Source: Hyphomicrobiales bacterium
GTDB lineage: Bacteria; Pseudomonadota; Alphaproteobacteria; Rhizobiales; Rhizobiaceae
Reading direction: 5' to 3'
NCBI GenBank assembly: GCA_017305935.1
Contig: JAFKJU010000005.1
Coordinates: forward strand, 186,001-250,000
Length of the DNA: 64,000 bases
Position numbers and translations under genes: made by a program. The number at the start of each line of letters is the position of its first letter. Positions within the stretch are counted from its first letter, which is position 1. The notes beneath the pieces were generated by a model, which was given only the letters and a program-made list of their open reading frames with translations, had not been told where the DNA came from and ran no database searches. Positions 45,063-55,121 of the stretch are shown piece after piece.

Positions 45063-47743
45063 CAGCTCTTCTTTGTCTTCGTTTTCGCGGCCGGCTTGGC
45101 CGTGGATTTCGCAGCCTTCGGTTTGGCGGCCCCCGATTTGGCGGCCTTGGTCGTGTCGCCGTCCTCGGCCTTCGCCGCCTTGGCCTTGGCTTTCGGCGCG
45201 GCCTTGGCCTTGGTCGCCTTGGCCGGAGCCTTGTCGGCAATCAGCGCCAAAGCTTCCTCCAGCGTCACGTCCTCGGGTGTCTTGCCTTTGGGCAATGTAG
45301 CATTGACCTTGCCCCAGTTCACGTAGGGACCGTAACGGCCGTCGCGAACGGTGATCGGCCCGCCATCGGGATGGTCGCCAAGCGTTTTCAGCGCGGCGGG
45401 TGCTGCGCGTCCACGCCCGCCCGCACCCTTGGTCTGCTTGTCTGCCAGCACCGAAACGGCGCGGTTGAGGCCGATGGTGAAGACCTCGTCGACGCCTTCC
45501 AGATTGGCATAGGTGCCGTCATGCAGCACGAAGGGACCGTAACGGCCGAGGCCGGTCGAGATCATCTTGCCGCTTTCGGGATGCTGGCCGACATCGCGCG
45601 GCAGCGAAAGCAGCGCCAACGCCTTTTCATGGTCGATGCTATCAGGCGTCCAGCCCTTGGGCAGCGAGGAACGCTTGGCCTCCTTGCCATCGCCGCGCTG
45701 GATATAGGGACCGAAACGGCCGCTGCGAAGGGTAATCTCCTCGCCGGTCATCGGATCCTTGCCGAGCGCCTTCGGCTCGTTGAGGCCGGCGGCATCGGCT
45801 TCCGCGCCGCCTTCGGAAGAGAGCTGGCGGGTATAGTTGCATTCCGGATAGTTCGAGCAGCCGACGAAAGCGCCGTATTTGCCGAGCTTCAGCGACAGCT
45901 GGCCGGTGCCGCAGACCTGGCAGACGCGCGGATTGGAGCCGTCCTCGCGCTTGGGGAAGACCAGCGGCGCCAGCATGTCGTTCAGCGCATCGAGCACATT
46001 GGTGACGCGCAGTTCCTTGGTGTCCTCGATCTGGGCGAAGAAATCGCGCCAGAAATCGCGCAGCACGTCCTTCCAGTTCAACTCACCGGCGGAGATGCGG
46101 TCGAGCTTCTCTTCGAGATCGGCGGTGAAGTCGTATTCGACGTAACGGTTGAAGAAGCTTTCGAGGAAGGCCGTCACCAGCCGGCCCTTGGCCTGCGGCA
46201 GCAGCTTGCGCTTTTCGATGGTCACGTAGTCGCGGTCGCGCAGCGTCGCCAGCGTCGCGGCATAGGTGGAGGGGCGGCCGATGCCGAGCTCCTCCATCTT
46301 CTTGATCAGCGTGGCTTCGGAATAGCGCGGCGGCGGCTCGGTGAAATGCTGGGTGGCGTTGACCTTGTTCTTCGCCAGCTTTTCCTGGGCGTTGATTTCC
46401 GGCAGGCGGCCGCCGTCCTCGCTGTCGTCGGCCTGCTCGCCGTCTTCCTTCTGATCGGTATAGGCGGCGATGAAGCCGTCGAAACGGATGACCGAGCCGA
46501 CGGCGCGCAGGCCGGCCTTGTCGCCGCCGTTGTCGGCGAGGATCTCGACGGTGGTGCGCTCGATTTCGGCCGATGCCATCTGGCTGGCGATGCCGCGCTT
46601 CCAGACGAGATCGTAGAGGCGCAGCTGATCCGGATCGAGATAGTGCTTCACCTGGTCGGGCGTGCGGTTGAAATCGGTCGGGCGGATGGCTTCGTGGGCT
46701 TCCTGGGCGTTCTTCGCCTTGGTCGAATAGAAGCGCGGCTTTTCCGGCAGGTAGCGGGCGCCGAACTGGTCGCCGATGGCGGCGCGGGCGGCATCGATGG
46801 CTTCCGGCGCCATCTGCACGCCGTCGGTACGCATATAAGTAATGAGACCGACGGTCTCGCCGCCGATGTCGATGCCTTCATAGAGCTTCTGCGCCACCTG
46901 CATGGTGCGCGAGGCCGAGAAGCCGAGCTTGGAGGACGCGGCCTGCTGCAGCGTCGAGGTGGTGAAGGGCGGGCTCGGATTGCGCTTGACGGGCTTGGCT
47001 TCGACGCTCTCGACGACATAGGACGCGCCGTCGAGCAGGTTGCGCAGGCGGTCGGCGGCTTCCCGGTTGGTGATGCCGCGCGGCGGCAGGCGCTTGCCGT
47101 CCGCCGAAACCAGCCGGGCCTCGAATTCGTCGCCGCGCGGGGTCTTCAGAAGGGCGGCGATCTGCCAGTATTCTTCGGTGACGAAGCGCTCGATTTCCGA
47201 CTCGCGGTCACAGACGAGGCGCAGCGCCACCGATTGCACGCGGCCGGCAGAGCGGGCGCCCGGCAGCTTGCGCCACAGCACCGGCGACAGGTTGAAGCCG
47301 ACGAGATAGTCGAGCGCCCGACGCGCCAGATAAGCGTCGACCAGCGCGATATCGATGTCGCGCGGTTGCGCCATCGCATCCAGCACCGCCTTCTTGGTAA
47401 TGGCGTTGAAGACGACGCGCTTGACTGGCTTGTCGCCGATGACGCGCTTCTTCTTGAGGAGATCGAGCACATGCCAGGAAATGGCTTCGCCTTCGCGATC
47501 CGGGTCGGTCGCGAGGATGAGGCCGTCGGAGGATTTCACCGCATCGGCGATGTCCTTCACCCGTTTCTGCGAGGCGCCGTCGACTTCCCACAGCATTTCG
47601 AAATCCTGGTCGGGCAGCACGGAGCCGTCCTTGGCGGGAAGATCGCGCACATGACCGAACGAGGCGAGAACCTTGTAACCAGGCCCAAGATACTTGTTGA
47701 TGGTCTTGGCCTTGGCCGGCGACTCTACCACTACAACATTCAT
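45062..47743 (-). CDS. topA: DNA topoisomerase I
   Basis: This 893-residue type IA topoisomerase relaxes negative supercoils. The TOPRIM domain opens V-V-V-E-S-P-A-K-A-K-T-I at the N-terminus. The catalytic tyrosine lies in L-I-T-Y-M-R-T-D-G near residue 305. A C4 zinc finger (C-Q-V-C-G ... C-S-N-Y-P-E-C) begins near 605. Two further G-R-Y-G-P-F/Y-V repeat domains and a Lys/Ala-rich tail follow. It is the first gene of a topA-rnr-DUF983-NUDIX run. Confidence 0.96.
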   Translation of the reverse strand: MNVVVVESPAKAKTINKYLGPGYKVLASFGHVRDLPAKDGSVLPDQDFEMLWEVDGASQKRVKDIADAVKSSDGLILATDPDREGEAISWHVLDLLKKKRVIGDKPVKRVVFNAITKKAVLDAMAQPRDIDIALVDAYLARRALDYLVGFNLSPVLWRKLPGARSAGRVQSVALRLVCDRESEIERFVTEEYWQIAALLKTPRGDEFEARLVSADGKRLPPRGITNREAADRLRNLLDGASYVVESVEAKPVKRNPSPPFTTSTLQQAASSKLGFSASRTMQVAQKLYEGIDIGGETVGLITYMRTDGVQMAPEAIDAARAAIGDQFGARYLPEKPRFYSTKAKNAQEAHEAIRPTDFNRTPDQVKHYLDPDQLRLYDLVWKRGIASQMASAEIERTTVEILADNGGDKAGLRAVGSVIRFDGFIAAYTDQKEDGEQADDSEDGGRLPEINAQEKLAKNKVNATQHFTEPPPRYSEATLIKKMEELGIGRPSTYAATLATLRDRDYVTIEKRKLLPQAKGRLVTAFLESFFNRYVEYDFTADLEEKLDRISAGELNWKDVLRDFWRDFFAQIEDTKELRVTNVLDALNDMLAPLVFPKREDGSNPRVCQVCGTGQLSLKLGKYGAFVGCSNYPECNYTRQLSSEGGAEADAAGLNEPKALGKDPMTGEEITLRSGRFGPYIQRGDGKEAKRSSLPKGWTPDSIDHEKALALLSLPRDVGQHPESGKMISTGLGRYGPFVLHDGTYANLEGVDEVFTIGLNRAVSVLADKQTKGAGGRGRAAPAALKTLGDHPDGGPITVRDGRYGPYVNWGKVNATLPKGKTPEDVTLEEALALIADKAPAKATKAKAAPKAKAKAAKAEDGDTTKAAKSGAAKPKAAKSTAKPAAKTKTKKS

Positions 47744-47911
47744 CGCATATCTCTAAAGAATTGGATCGCGGGATTGCGGCCGGCTTCGTTCTCGTCGCGA
47801 ACCGGTCTTTCGGGCTTTCGACATGGACAGTGATTTCGTCCGGGTCAAGAGGGTGAACGCAAATTATACGCCACATGCAGGAATGCAACCTTTGATACAT
47901 GATGAGCGGTA

Positions 47912-47939
47912 TTGCAATTTAAAATTAATTGTATATCCT
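47912..47939 (+). promoter_or_regulatory. Candidate promoter for the 83-aa gene
   Basis: TTGCAA (47912-47917), 16 bases, then TATCCT (47934-47939), within a strikingly AT-rich patch. The predicted start is about 24 bases before the ATG at 47970. Confidence 0.4.
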
Positions 47940-47969
47940 TGATTTCACAACGAAGGGTAGAGGTTGAGT

Positions 47970-48221
47970 ATGCCTTTTCCCAGTCATGGAGCAGCAAAGA
48001 TGGCGGCCAGACCTTCCCGCAGCCCCACGAGCGATGTGGATCGACGCGAAAACATTGCCTACATACGCCAACTGGTCGGCGAACTCCGGCAGATCGCTGG
48101 CCGCGAGCACGCTGATCTTCTCTGCTATTTCCTGGAAATGGCCTATATGGAAGCCGGCGATCTCATGGCCGGCAAGCAGACGACGCCTCAGCGCCGTGTT
48201 TCAGGCAAGCATGGCCAGTGA
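47970..48221 (+). CDS. Small conserved-looking rhizobial protein, unknown function
   Basis: This 83-residue protein begins [11 protein letters not shown]. The central part ([16 protein letters not shown], then [11 protein letters not shown]) is strongly amphipathic helix, and the tail is basic. GAGG precedes the ATG; a TTG six bases upstream is less likely. Its last 21 bases overlap the 3' end of the convergent dprA. It has its own AT-rich promoter region. The helical pattern argues that it is a real protein, but no function is known to me. Confidence 0.75.
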   Translation: MPFPSHGAAKMAARPSRSPTSDVDRRENIAYIRQLVGELRQIAGREHADLLCYFLEMAYMEAGDLMAGKQTTPQRRVSGKHGQ

Positions 48222-49352
48222 CACCTGTCCACCGGCATGGCGGTTCAATCGCCCGGCCAAGTCGAGTTCGAGCAGGATCATGTGAACCGCTGCCGCCGGC
48301 AGCCCGGTATGGTCGATCACGGCATCGATGTCGACGGGGCTGGCGCCGAGCGCATTGACGATCGCCGTGCGGTCTTCCTCCCCGGGCAACGTCATGGGCT
48401 GGCGCGTCGCCTCGCGCGGCGGCTCCTGCAGGTCAGGTGCGGAAAACAGGTCGATGCGCGATAGCGGCTGCAGGGCTTCGAGAATATCGGCCGCTTCCGT
48501 CGTGACGATGGCCCCGTCCTTCAGCAACCCGTTGGTGCCCTGGCAGCGTGGATCGAGCGGCGAGCCGGGAACGGCAAACACCAGCCGCCCGAATTCGCCG
48601 GCCAGCCGCGCGGTGATCAGCGAGCCGGAGCGGCTGGCCGCCTCGACCACGACAAGACCGAGCGCCGCGCCGGCGATCAGCCGGTTGCGCCGGGGAAAAT
48701 CGCGGGCGCGGGGCTCCCAGCCGAAGGGCATTTCGCTGATCGCCAGCCCGCGCCCCTCGCAAATCTCATTGAGAAGCGGAATGTTTTCCGGCGGGTAGGG
48801 CCGGTCGAGTCCGCCGGCCATCGCCGCGATGGTGCCGGTGTCGAGGCTGGCGCGATGGGCGGCGGTATCGATGCCGCGCGCCAGGCCGGAGATAATGGTA
48901 TAGCCGGCCCGTCCGGTCTCGCGGGCGACCATCGCCGCAAAGCGCGCGCCATGGATAGAGGCATTGCGGGCGCCGACGATGCCGACCACCGGATGCGTCG
49001 CCGCCGCGATCTCGCCCTTGACGGCCAAAAGCGGCGGCGCGCCGTCGATCTGCCGCAACGCTGAGGGATAGCCGGGTTCGCCGATGCCGAGGAAGCGGGC
49101 GCCGAAGCGGGCCGCGATCTCCAGTTCGCGCTCGGCCTCGTCGCGGCTGGCGATGCGGATTGCCCGTTTTGCGCCGCCACGCCGTGAAAGTTCTGGCAGC
49201 ATGTCGAGCGCGGTCTGCGCCGAGCCGAAATGATTGATGAGATCGCGAAAGGTGATCGGGCCGACATTATCGCTGCGGATCAGCCGCAGCCAGGCTACTC
49301 TCTGGGGTTCGGTCAGCGCAATTCCGGTTCGCCTTGCGCTGTCGTCGCCCAT
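48201..49352 (-). CDS. dprA: DNA-processing protein DprA
   Basis: This 383-residue Rossmann-fold protein loads RecA on incoming single-stranded DNA during natural transformation. The signature V-G-A-R-N-A-S near residue 115 and [12 protein letters not shown] near 148 form the ssDNA site, followed by [11 protein letters not shown]. An N-terminal helical domain and a C-terminal winged helix (about 320-380) flank it. It is found even in species not known to be competent. It lies 2 bp downstream of plsY on the same strand. Confidence 0.93.
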   Translation of the reverse strand: MGDDSARRTGIALTEPQRVAWLRLIRSDNVGPITFRDLINHFGSAQTALDMLPELSRRGGAKRAIRIASRDEAERELEIAARFGARFLGIGEPGYPSALRQIDGAPPLLAVKGEIAAATHPVVGIVGARNASIHGARFAAMVARETGRAGYTIISGLARGIDTAAHRASLDTGTIAAMAGGLDRPYPPENIPLLNEICEGRGLAISEMPFGWEPRARDFPRRNRLIAGAALGLVVVEAASRSGSLITARLAGEFGRLVFAVPGSPLDPRCQGTNGLLKDGAIVTTEAADILEALQPLSRIDLFSAPDLQEPPREATRQPMTLPGEEDRTAIVNALGASPVDIDAVIDHTGLPAAAVHMILLELDLAGRLNRHAGGQVSLAMLA

Positions 49353-49353
49353 C

Positions 49354-49971
49354 TCATCCCTTCTTTCCGATCTTGCTTTCCGTGCCGAGAATCAGCCGCT
49401 CGATATTCGGCTTGTGCTTCCACCAGGTGATCAGCGTCAGCAGCGCCATCACCAGGCAGAGCTTTTCCTGCCCAATGAGCCACAATACAACCGGCGTGAC
49501 AAGTGTCGCGATCAACGCAGACAACGACGAGTAGCGGCTGAGGAAGGCGATGGACAGCCAGACGACGGCAAAGACCAGCACCATGCCTGGCGAAAGGCCG
49601 AGCAAAACGCCGATATAGGTCGCCACGCCCTTGCCGCCCTTGAAGCCGAGCCAGACCGGAAACAGATGGCCAAGAAAGGCGCCGAGACCGGCGATCATGC
49701 CCGCTTCGGGCCCGAATGCCTTGGCGGCGAGCAGCACAGCAGCCGTTCCCTTGAATGCATCCAGCAGCAACGTCAGCAAGGCGAGCTTCTTGTTGCCGGT
49801 GCGCAGCACGTTGGTCGCACCGATATTGCCCGAGCCGATCTTGCGCACGTCGCCGAGCCCCGCGGCTCGCGTCAGCAGCAGGCCGAAAGGGATCGAGCCG
49901 AGCAGATAGCCGATAACCAGCGCCGCGAGCGCCAGCAACGGCGCGATCTGCCAGTTCCAAAGTTCGCTCAT
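49354..49971 (-). CDS. plsY: Glycerol-3-phosphate acyltransferase PlsY
   Basis: This 205-residue membrane enzyme transfers an acyl group from acyl-phosphate to glycerol-3-phosphate, the first step of phospholipid synthesis. It has seven hydrophobic helices and the family motifs [10 protein letters not shown] near residue 45, G-F-K-G-G-K-G-V near 107, and a third near the C-terminus. The ATG at 49971 has GGGAGA upstream; a longer frame upstream of it is not used. Confidence 0.95.
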   Translation of the reverse strand: MSELWNWQIAPLLALAALVIGYLLGSIPFGLLLTRAAGLGDVRKIGSGNIGATNVLRTGNKKLALLTLLLDAFKGTAAVLLAAKAFGPEAGMIAGLGAFLGHLFPVWLGFKGGKGVATYIGVLLGLSPGMVLVFAVVWLSIAFLSRYSSLSALIATLVTPVVLWLIGQEKLCLVMALLTLITWWKHKPNIERLILGTESKIGKKG

Positions 49972-50002
49972 GCCTGTCTCCCTCGGCGATGATCTTACGG
50001 TG

Positions 50003-51292
50003 TTACCGGGCGTAAACGCGTCTTCCGCCCACGTAGGTCTCGATGGCGCGGCCGCTGAAGCGGGCGTTTTCGAATGGCGTGTTCTTCGAACGCGAGACGA
50101 TGCTGTCTTCCGAGACCAGCCATGGCTCATCGAGATCGAGAAGCGCGATATCGGCCTTGGCGCCCGGCTTCAGCGTGCCGGCGTCGAGCCCGAAGATCTC
50201 GGCCGGGCGGGTCGACATTGCCGAAATCAGCCGCTTCAGCGGCACGCGGCCGCTGTGATGCAGGCGAAGTGCCGCACTCAGCAGCGTTTCGAGGCCGATG
50301 GCGCCATCGGCTGCATCGGCGAACGGCAGCCGCTTGGTGTCGACATCCTGCGGATCGTGCGAGGAGACGATGATATCGATGGTGCCGTCAGCCAGCGCAT
50401 CGACCATGGCGTTGCGGTCGTCCTCGCTGCGCAGCGGCGGCGACAGCTTGAAGAAGCTGCGATATTCGCCGATGTCGTTCTCGTTGAGCGACAGGTGGTT
50501 GATGGAAATGCCGCAGGTGACGTCGGCGCCGCGCCCGCGCGCCGCGCGGATCGCCCCGGCCGATTCCGGCACCGAGATTTTCGCGGCGTGATACTTGCCG
50601 CGCGTCAGCGCCGCGATGCGCAGGTCGCGCTCCAGCGGAATGATTTCCGCTTCGCGCGGAATGCCGGAAAGCCCGAGCCAGCTTGCGAACAGCCCCTCGT
50701 TCATGACGCCGTTGGCGCCGAGATATCTGTCGCGGCTTTCGAGCGCGATGACCGCGTCGAATTCGCGAGCATAAGTCAGCGCCCGGCGCAGGATCAGCGT
50801 GTCGTGCAGCGGCGCGCGGCCATTGGTGAGGCAGACGGCGCCAGCTTCGAGCAACAGGCCGAATTCGCTCATTTCCTCGCCGGCCAGCCCCTTGGTCAGC
50901 GCCGCCGCCGGATAGACGTTGACCAGCGCCTTGTCGCGCGCCGTCTTCAAGACGTATTCGACCAGCGCGATGTCGTCTATGACGGGATCGGTATCCGGCA
51001 TCATGATGAAAGAAGTAACGCCGCCGGCCGCTGCCGCGCGGCTGGCGGAGGCGATGGTTTCGCGGTGCTCCGCGCCGGGCTCGCCGGTATAGACGCGGGC
51101 ATCGACGAGGCCGGGAACGGCGACGAGGCCGGCGCAATCGCGCACATCAGCGCCTTCCGGCGCACCCTGATTGCGCGCATCCGCGCTGGCGGCGGCGATG
51201 CGGCCGTCCTCGATGACGATGGTGCCGGTCTCGTCGAGATCGCGCGAGGGATCGATAATGCGGAGGTTTTCCAGGATGGTGACGGCGCTCAT
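50003..51292 (-). CDS. pyrC': Dihydroorotase homologue lacking metal ligands (pseudo-DHOase, PyrC'/PyrX type)
   Basis: This 429-residue amidohydrolase-fold protein is in an operon with pyrB. The usual D-x-H-x-H-x-R segment reads [10 protein letters not shown] (64-73), so both zinc histidines and the substrate arginine are lost. Later, V-I-A-L-E-S-R-D (181-188) lacks the expected His. The T-P-H-H-L equivalent is S-I-N-H-L (263-267), and V-S-S-H-D-P (309-314) lacks the catalytic Asp. It is therefore probably not a dihydroorotase but a structural partner of aspartate transcarbamoylase, as known for PyrC' of pseudomonads. Its start overlaps the pyrB stop (ATGA). An active pyrC must be elsewhere. 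Confidence 0.88.
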   Translation of the reverse strand: MSAVTILENLRIIDPSRDLDETGTIVIEDGRIAAASADARNQGAPEGADVRDCAGLVAVPGLVDARVYTGEPGAEHRETIASASRAAAAGGVTSFIMMPDTDPVIDDIALVEYVLKTARDKALVNVYPAAALTKGLAGEEMSEFGLLLEAGAVCLTNGRAPLHDTLILRRALTYAREFDAVIALESRDRYLGANGVMNEGLFASWLGLSGIPREAEIIPLERDLRIAALTRGKYHAAKISVPESAGAIRAARGRGADVTCGISINHLSLNENDIGEYRSFFKLSPPLRSEDDRNAMVDALADGTIDIIVSSHDPQDVDTKRLPFADAADGAIGLETLLSAALRLHHSGRVPLKRLISAMSTRPAEIFGLDAGTLKPGAKADIALLDLDEPWLVSEDSIVSRSKNTPFENARFSGRAIETYVGGRRVYAR

Positions 51293-52230
51293 GCCCGCTC
51301 TCCGTTGTTCTGCGACACCAGCAGCGCCTCCATCACCGCCATGCGCACGGCGACGCCCATTTCCACCTGTTGCTCGATGACGCTCTGCGGCCCGTCAGCG
51401 ATTTCGGAGGCGATCTCGACGCCACGGTTCATCGGGCCGGGATGCATGACCAGCGCATCCTCCTTGGCATATCTCAGCTTTTCGGCATCCAGCCCGTAGA
51501 AACGGAAATATTCGCGCACCGAGGGCACGAAGGAGCCGGCCATGCGCTCGCGCTGCAGGCGCAGCATCATCACGACATCCGCATCCTTCAGCCCTTCCTC
51601 CATCGAGTGGAAGACCTCGACGCTCATGTCGGCGATGCCCGACGGCATCAGCGTCGCGGGGCCGACGACGCGCACCCGCGCACCCATGGCGTTCAGCAGA
51701 ATGATATTGGAGCGGGCGACGCGCGAATGCAGCACATCGCCGCAGATGGCGACGATGATGCCCGAGAGCCGGCCTTTGGCGCGACGAATGGTCAGCGCGT
51801 CGAGGAGAGCCTGTGTCGGATGCTCATGCGCGCCGTCACCGGCATTGACCACCGCGCAGGATACCTTCTGCGCCAGAAGCGCGGCGGCGCCCGCCGAGGA
51901 ATGACGCACCACCAGCACGTCCGGATGCATGGCGTTGAGCGTCATCGCCGTATCGATCAGCGTTTCGCCCTTCTTCACCGAGGAATTGCCGACCGACATG
52001 TTCATGACATCGGCGCCGAGACGCTTGCCCGCCAGCTCGAAAGAGGATTGAGTGCGGGTGGAGGCCTCGAAGAACAGGTTGATCTGGGTGAGGCCGCGCA
52101 GGGTCGAGGTTTTCTTTTCCCGCTGCCGGCTGATCTTCACGGCCTCGTCGGCCTTGTCGAGAAGATAGGTGATATCAGGGGGGGTGAGCCCCTTGATGCC
52201 GATCAGGTGTCGGTGGGGAAAGAAGACCAT
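51289..52230 (-). CDS. pyrB: Aspartate carbamoyltransferase catalytic subunit
   Basis: This 313-residue enzyme performs the committed step of pyrimidine synthesis. The carbamoyl-phosphate loop S-T-R-T-Q-S-S-F near residue 54, H-S-S-A-G near 107, H-E-H-P-T-Q-A-L near 136 and M-H-P-G-P-M-N-R-G near 265 are all present. It has no pyrI regulatory subunit next to it; the inactive dihydroorotase homologue downstream takes that place. An upstream leader of about 150 bp to the divergent gene shows no clear attenuator. Confidence 0.96.
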   Translation of the reverse strand: MVFFPHRHLIGIKGLTPPDITYLLDKADEAVKISRQREKKTSTLRGLTQINLFFEASTRTQSSFELAGKRLGADVMNMSVGNSSVKKGETLIDTAMTLNAMHPDVLVVRHSSAGAAALLAQKVSCAVVNAGDGAHEHPTQALLDALTIRRAKGRLSGIIVAICGDVLHSRVARSNIILLNAMGARVRVVGPATLMPSGIADMSVEVFHSMEEGLKDADVVMMLRLQRERMAGSFVPSVREYFRFYGLDAEKLRYAKEDALVMHPGPMNRGVEIASEIADGPQSVIEQQVEMGVAVRMAVMEALLVSQNNGERA

Positions 52231-52387
52231 GAAAATGCCTCCGGGCCATGTTCAGGCGGTCTATAAAGACTGCCGCCGATCCCGGCAAGCTGTCGCGCAA
52301 ACTTATGGAGCGGTTTTGCAAGGCCCAAGGCAATGTTAATCATCTCGCACTACAGCCTGATTGAATCCTATTAATTCTGGAACCTCG

Positions 52388-54037
52388 ATGCGCCGGACCG
52401 AAGACAAACTCGCCGATCTCAACCAGCCGAAATTGTGGTCCGGGGTCAATGCCTACAGGCTCGATCCGATGTTGGTGGATCTGACCTCGCGGCTGCCGCG
52501 CGGCGTGCGCGAGGAACTGGAAGCGCTCGGCCGGCATGTGACCGCGCCGGAGGTGCAGGATCTCGCCCGCATGGCCAACGAGAGCGCGCCAAAGCTGCGC
52601 ACTCACGGGCCGCGCGGCGAGCGCATAGATGTCGTCGAATTCCACCCCGCCTGGCACGCGCTGATGCGCCGCTCGATGGCGAACGGCCTGCATTGTTCCG
52701 TCTGGGAAACCCAGAGCGATCCCGAGCTGAAAAGCAATGCCCACCGCATCCGCGCCGCGCGCTTCTTTCTTACTGCCCAGGCCGAGACCGGGCATCTCTG
52801 CCCGCTGACCATGACCAGCGCCGCCGTCGCCGCGTTGATGGCAGCGCCTGCCGTGCAGAAGGAATGGGCTCCGAAAATCCTCTCGCGTACCTATGATTCG
52901 ACCAACCGCCCGGCGATGCAGAAATCGGCCGTGACACTCGGCATGGGCATGACCGAAAAGCAGGGCGGCACCGATGTGCGCGCCAACATCTCGACCGCAG
53001 AGCGGGTGAGCGAGGGCATCTATCGTCTCGCCGGCCACAAATGGTTCCTTTCCGCGCCGATGAGCGACGGTTTCGTCATGCTGGCGCGCACGCGCGAAGG
53101 CATGGGCTGCTTCCTCGTGCCGCGCCTCTTGGAAGACGGCACGCCGAACGGCTTGCAGATCCAGCGCCTCAAGGACAAGCTCGGCAATCGCTCCAATGCC
53201 TCGGCCGAAGTCGAGTTCACCGATACCTTCGGCTTCCTGCTCGGCGCGCCCGATGCCGGCATCCGCACCATTCTCGACATGGTGACGCTGACGCGGCTGG
53301 ATTGCGCCGTCGCCTCGGCCGGCATCATGCGCGCTTCGCTCGCCGAAGCCGTGCATCACACGCGCGGCCGCAGCGTCTTCGGCAAGATGCTGGTCAACCA
53401 GCCGATCATGACCCGTGTTCTGGCCGATATGGCGCTCGATGTCGCCGCCGCCACGGCGCTCGCCTTCCGTCTCGCCCGCGCCTTCGACCGGGCAGGCGAG
53501 GACAGGGCGGAAGCCGCCTATGCGCGGCTGATGACGCCGGTCACCAAATACTGGTGCTGCAAGATCGCGCCCGCCTTGATCTACGAGGCGATGGAATGCC
53601 TCGGCGGCAGCGGCTATATCGAGGAGCGGCCCATCGCCCGCCATTACCGCGAGGCGCCGGTCAACGCCATATGGGAGGGCTCCGGCAACGTCATGGCGCT
53701 CGACGTGCTCAGGGTCTTGAGTCGCGGCCGCGATCTGTTCGAAACCGTGTTCGAGGACCTGGCCCGCGATCTCGGCCGCTCCGGCCGCAAGATCGTCGAA
53801 GTGCTGCGCGCCGCCATGGCGCTTTGTGACCGTGACGAGGGGGCAGGGCGGCTGCTGATCGAGCAGCTCGCGCTTGCCGCTGCCGCCGCCGAACTCTATC
53901 GCCTCGGAGCGGGCAAGGTGGCCGACGCTTTCCTCGAAACCCGCCTTGCCGCCGGCTGGCGCTCCACCTACGGAATGCTCGATTCCCGTTTCGACGCCGG
54001 CTACATCGTCGACCTGCTCTATCCGCCCGCAAGCTGA
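52388..54037 (+). CDS. Acyl-CoA dehydrogenase, AidB type
   Basis: This 549-residue FAD-dependent acyl-CoA dehydrogenase-fold protein resembles AidB, a flavoprotein induced by alkylation damage in E. coli. Visible are G-M-G-M-T-E-K-Q-G-G-T-D near residue 180, the FAD/acyl-binding block E-C-L-G-G-S-G-Y-I-E-E near 402, and N-A-I-W-E-G-S-G-N-V near 427. The extended N-terminus typical of AidB is present. The ATG at 52388 is used; an in-frame TTG at 52361 is less likely. True substrate and any DNA-repair role are unproven. Confidence 0.88.
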   Translation: MRRTEDKLADLNQPKLWSGVNAYRLDPMLVDLTSRLPRGVREELEALGRHVTAPEVQDLARMANESAPKLRTHGPRGERIDVVEFHPAWHALMRRSMANGLHCSVWETQSDPELKSNAHRIRAARFFLTAQAETGHLCPLTMTSAAVAALMAAPAVQKEWAPKILSRTYDSTNRPAMQKSAVTLGMGMTEKQGGTDVRANISTAERVSEGIYRLAGHKWFLSAPMSDGFVMLARTREGMGCFLVPRLLEDGTPNGLQIQRLKDKLGNRSNASAEVEFTDTFGFLLGAPDAGIRTILDMVTLTRLDCAVASAGIMRASLAEAVHHTRGRSVFGKMLVNQPIMTRVLADMALDVAAATALAFRLARAFDRAGEDRAEAAYARLMTPVTKYWCCKIAPALIYEAMECLGGSGYIEERPIARHYREAPVNAIWEGSGNVMALDVLRVLSRGRDLFETVFEDLARDLGRSGRKIVEVLRAAMALCDRDEGAGRLLIEQLALAAAAAELYRLGAGKVADAFLETRLAAGWRSTYGMLDSRFDAGYIVDLLYPPAS

Positions 54038-54104
54038 AATCGTATGATAACAATGCCTTGAGGATCGTTTCCGACGCCCGTGTCCACAGCCCGCAACGCT
54101 GTCG

Positions 54105-54125
54105 TTAACCTTAATAAAGAGTTTA
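54105..54125 (+). promoter_or_regulatory. Possible CtrA-binding site
   Basis: TTAACC (54105-54110) is directly followed by TTAA-N7-TTTA (54111-54125), close to the alphaproteobacterial CtrA consensus TTAA-N7-TTAA. Two more GTTAAC motifs lie at about 54140 and 54172. It is about 72 bp upstream of the small membrane protein gene. Short motif, so moderate confidence at best. Confidence 0.35.
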
Positions 54126-54196
54126 CGTTGCGCAATCAGGGTTAACGCGCCACTTTGCTCTGACGTAGTGTGTTAACCAACGGAAACGGTGGTCCC

Positions 54197-54364
54197 GTGG
54201 CGCGATTTGCGTTGCTTGTCGTCATGATGACGTTTTTTGCCGTGCTGGCGCTCGATATCAGCGTGCCGGCGGTGGTGTTGAGCCTGATGGCGTTGTCGAA
54301 CACGGCTGTTCTGCCGCGTACGCACGCGCTGAAACACGGCGCGCGGCGGGAGCAGGCGGCATGA
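54197..54364 (+). CDS. Small membrane protein (55 aa)
   Basis: The GTG at 54197 (M-A-R-F-A-L-L-V-V-M-M-T) has GGTGG upstream. One to two hydrophobic segments cover residues 3-38, and the tail is basic and ends R-R-E-Q-A-A. Its stop overlaps the next start (ATGA), so the two small genes form a coupled pair. No family is recognised. Confidence 0.6.
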   Translation: MARFALLVVMMTFFAVLALDISVPAVVLSLMALSNTAVLPRTHALKHGARREQAA

Positions 54365-54687
54365 AGTGGCTGTTGATCTTCTGGGCCGGGCCGATCCTGC
54401 TGCTGACGAGCTGGTACAGCCTGTCCTACTACGACATGAGCTTCGGCGTGTTCATGTTGACACGGCAGGCGCACGATCTCGTCTTCAGCATCTATGGCCA
54501 TGTGCTCGGCATTCCGCCGGAAACCATACCGCCGCTGGTGATGCGTGCCATCGTCGTCGACAGCCTGTTCCTCTTCTCGCTGATCGCCTTCCGCCGCCGC
54601 AAGGCGATCGCCGCCTGGTGGCGCGGGCGTCAGTCGCCCGAAGAGGTGAGGCGCGACAGCGCCGAAAGCCTGTCCAAGGCTCCCTGA
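54361..54687 (+). CDS. Small membrane protein (108 aa), possibly DUF6105
   Basis: It begins [12 protein letters not shown] and has two predicted transmembrane helices (about 2-20 and 60-78). The extracytoplasmic loop contains [12 protein letters not shown] and the basic tail is [13 protein letters not shown]. It resembles a conserved rhizobial family that I believe is DUF6105 (not verified). The 3' end overlaps the convergent ruvX by 58 bases. Function unknown. Confidence 0.7.
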   Translation: MKWLLIFWAGPILLLTSWYSLSYYDMSFGVFMLTRQAHDLVFSIYGHVLGIPPETIPPLVMRAIVVDSLFLFSLIAFRRRKAIAAWWRGRQSPEEVRRDSAESLSKAP

Positions 54688-55118
54688 AGGATAAAGCTGG
54701 CGGCGGCCGAATCGATGCGTTCTGCCCGCTTGGCGCGTGAGACGTCCATTTCCAGCAGCGCCCGCTCGGCGGCGACCGTCGACAGCCGCTCGTCCCAGAA
54801 GACGAAGGGCAGTTCAGTCTTGTCCTGCATCGAGCGCACGAAGGCGCGCGTCGCCTGAACGCGCGGCCCGCCGGAACCGTCCATGTTCATCGGCAGGCCG
54901 ATGACGAAGCCGACAATTTTTTCTTTCGCGGCGAAGGCGAGCAGCGTCTCCGCATCCTGCGTGAATTTCGTCCGCTTCAGCACCGGCCGGGGATTGGCCA
55001 GTCGCCGGCCGATATCCGAGACGGCAAGCCCGATTGTCTTGGTGCCGAGATCGAGCCCGGCCACTGGTTGCCCGGGTTGCAGGAGAGACGAAAATTCCTC
55101 GATGGTCAGGACGCCCAT
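54630..55118 (-). CDS. ruvX: Holliday junction resolvase-like / pre-16S rRNA nuclease RuvX (YqgF)
   Basis: This 162-residue RNase H-fold nuclease trims the 5' end of 16S rRNA. Key parts are [12 protein letters not shown] (catalytic Asp near 21), [12 protein letters not shown] near 72, and F-W-D-E-R-L-S-T near 107, followed by the last acidic residue in I-D-S-A-A-A. The N-terminal ~15 residues are additional. The ATG at 55118 follows the PhnA-type gene by 3 bases. Confidence 0.93.
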   Translation of the reverse strand: MGVLTIEEFSSLLQPGQPVAGLDLGTKTIGLAVSDIGRRLANPRPVLKRTKFTQDAETLLAFAAKEKIVGFVIGLPMNMDGSGGPRVQATRAFVRSMQDKTELPFVFWDERLSTVAAERALLEMDVSRAKRAERIDSAAASFILQGALDRLSALSRLTSSGD

Positions 55119-55121
55119 GGC

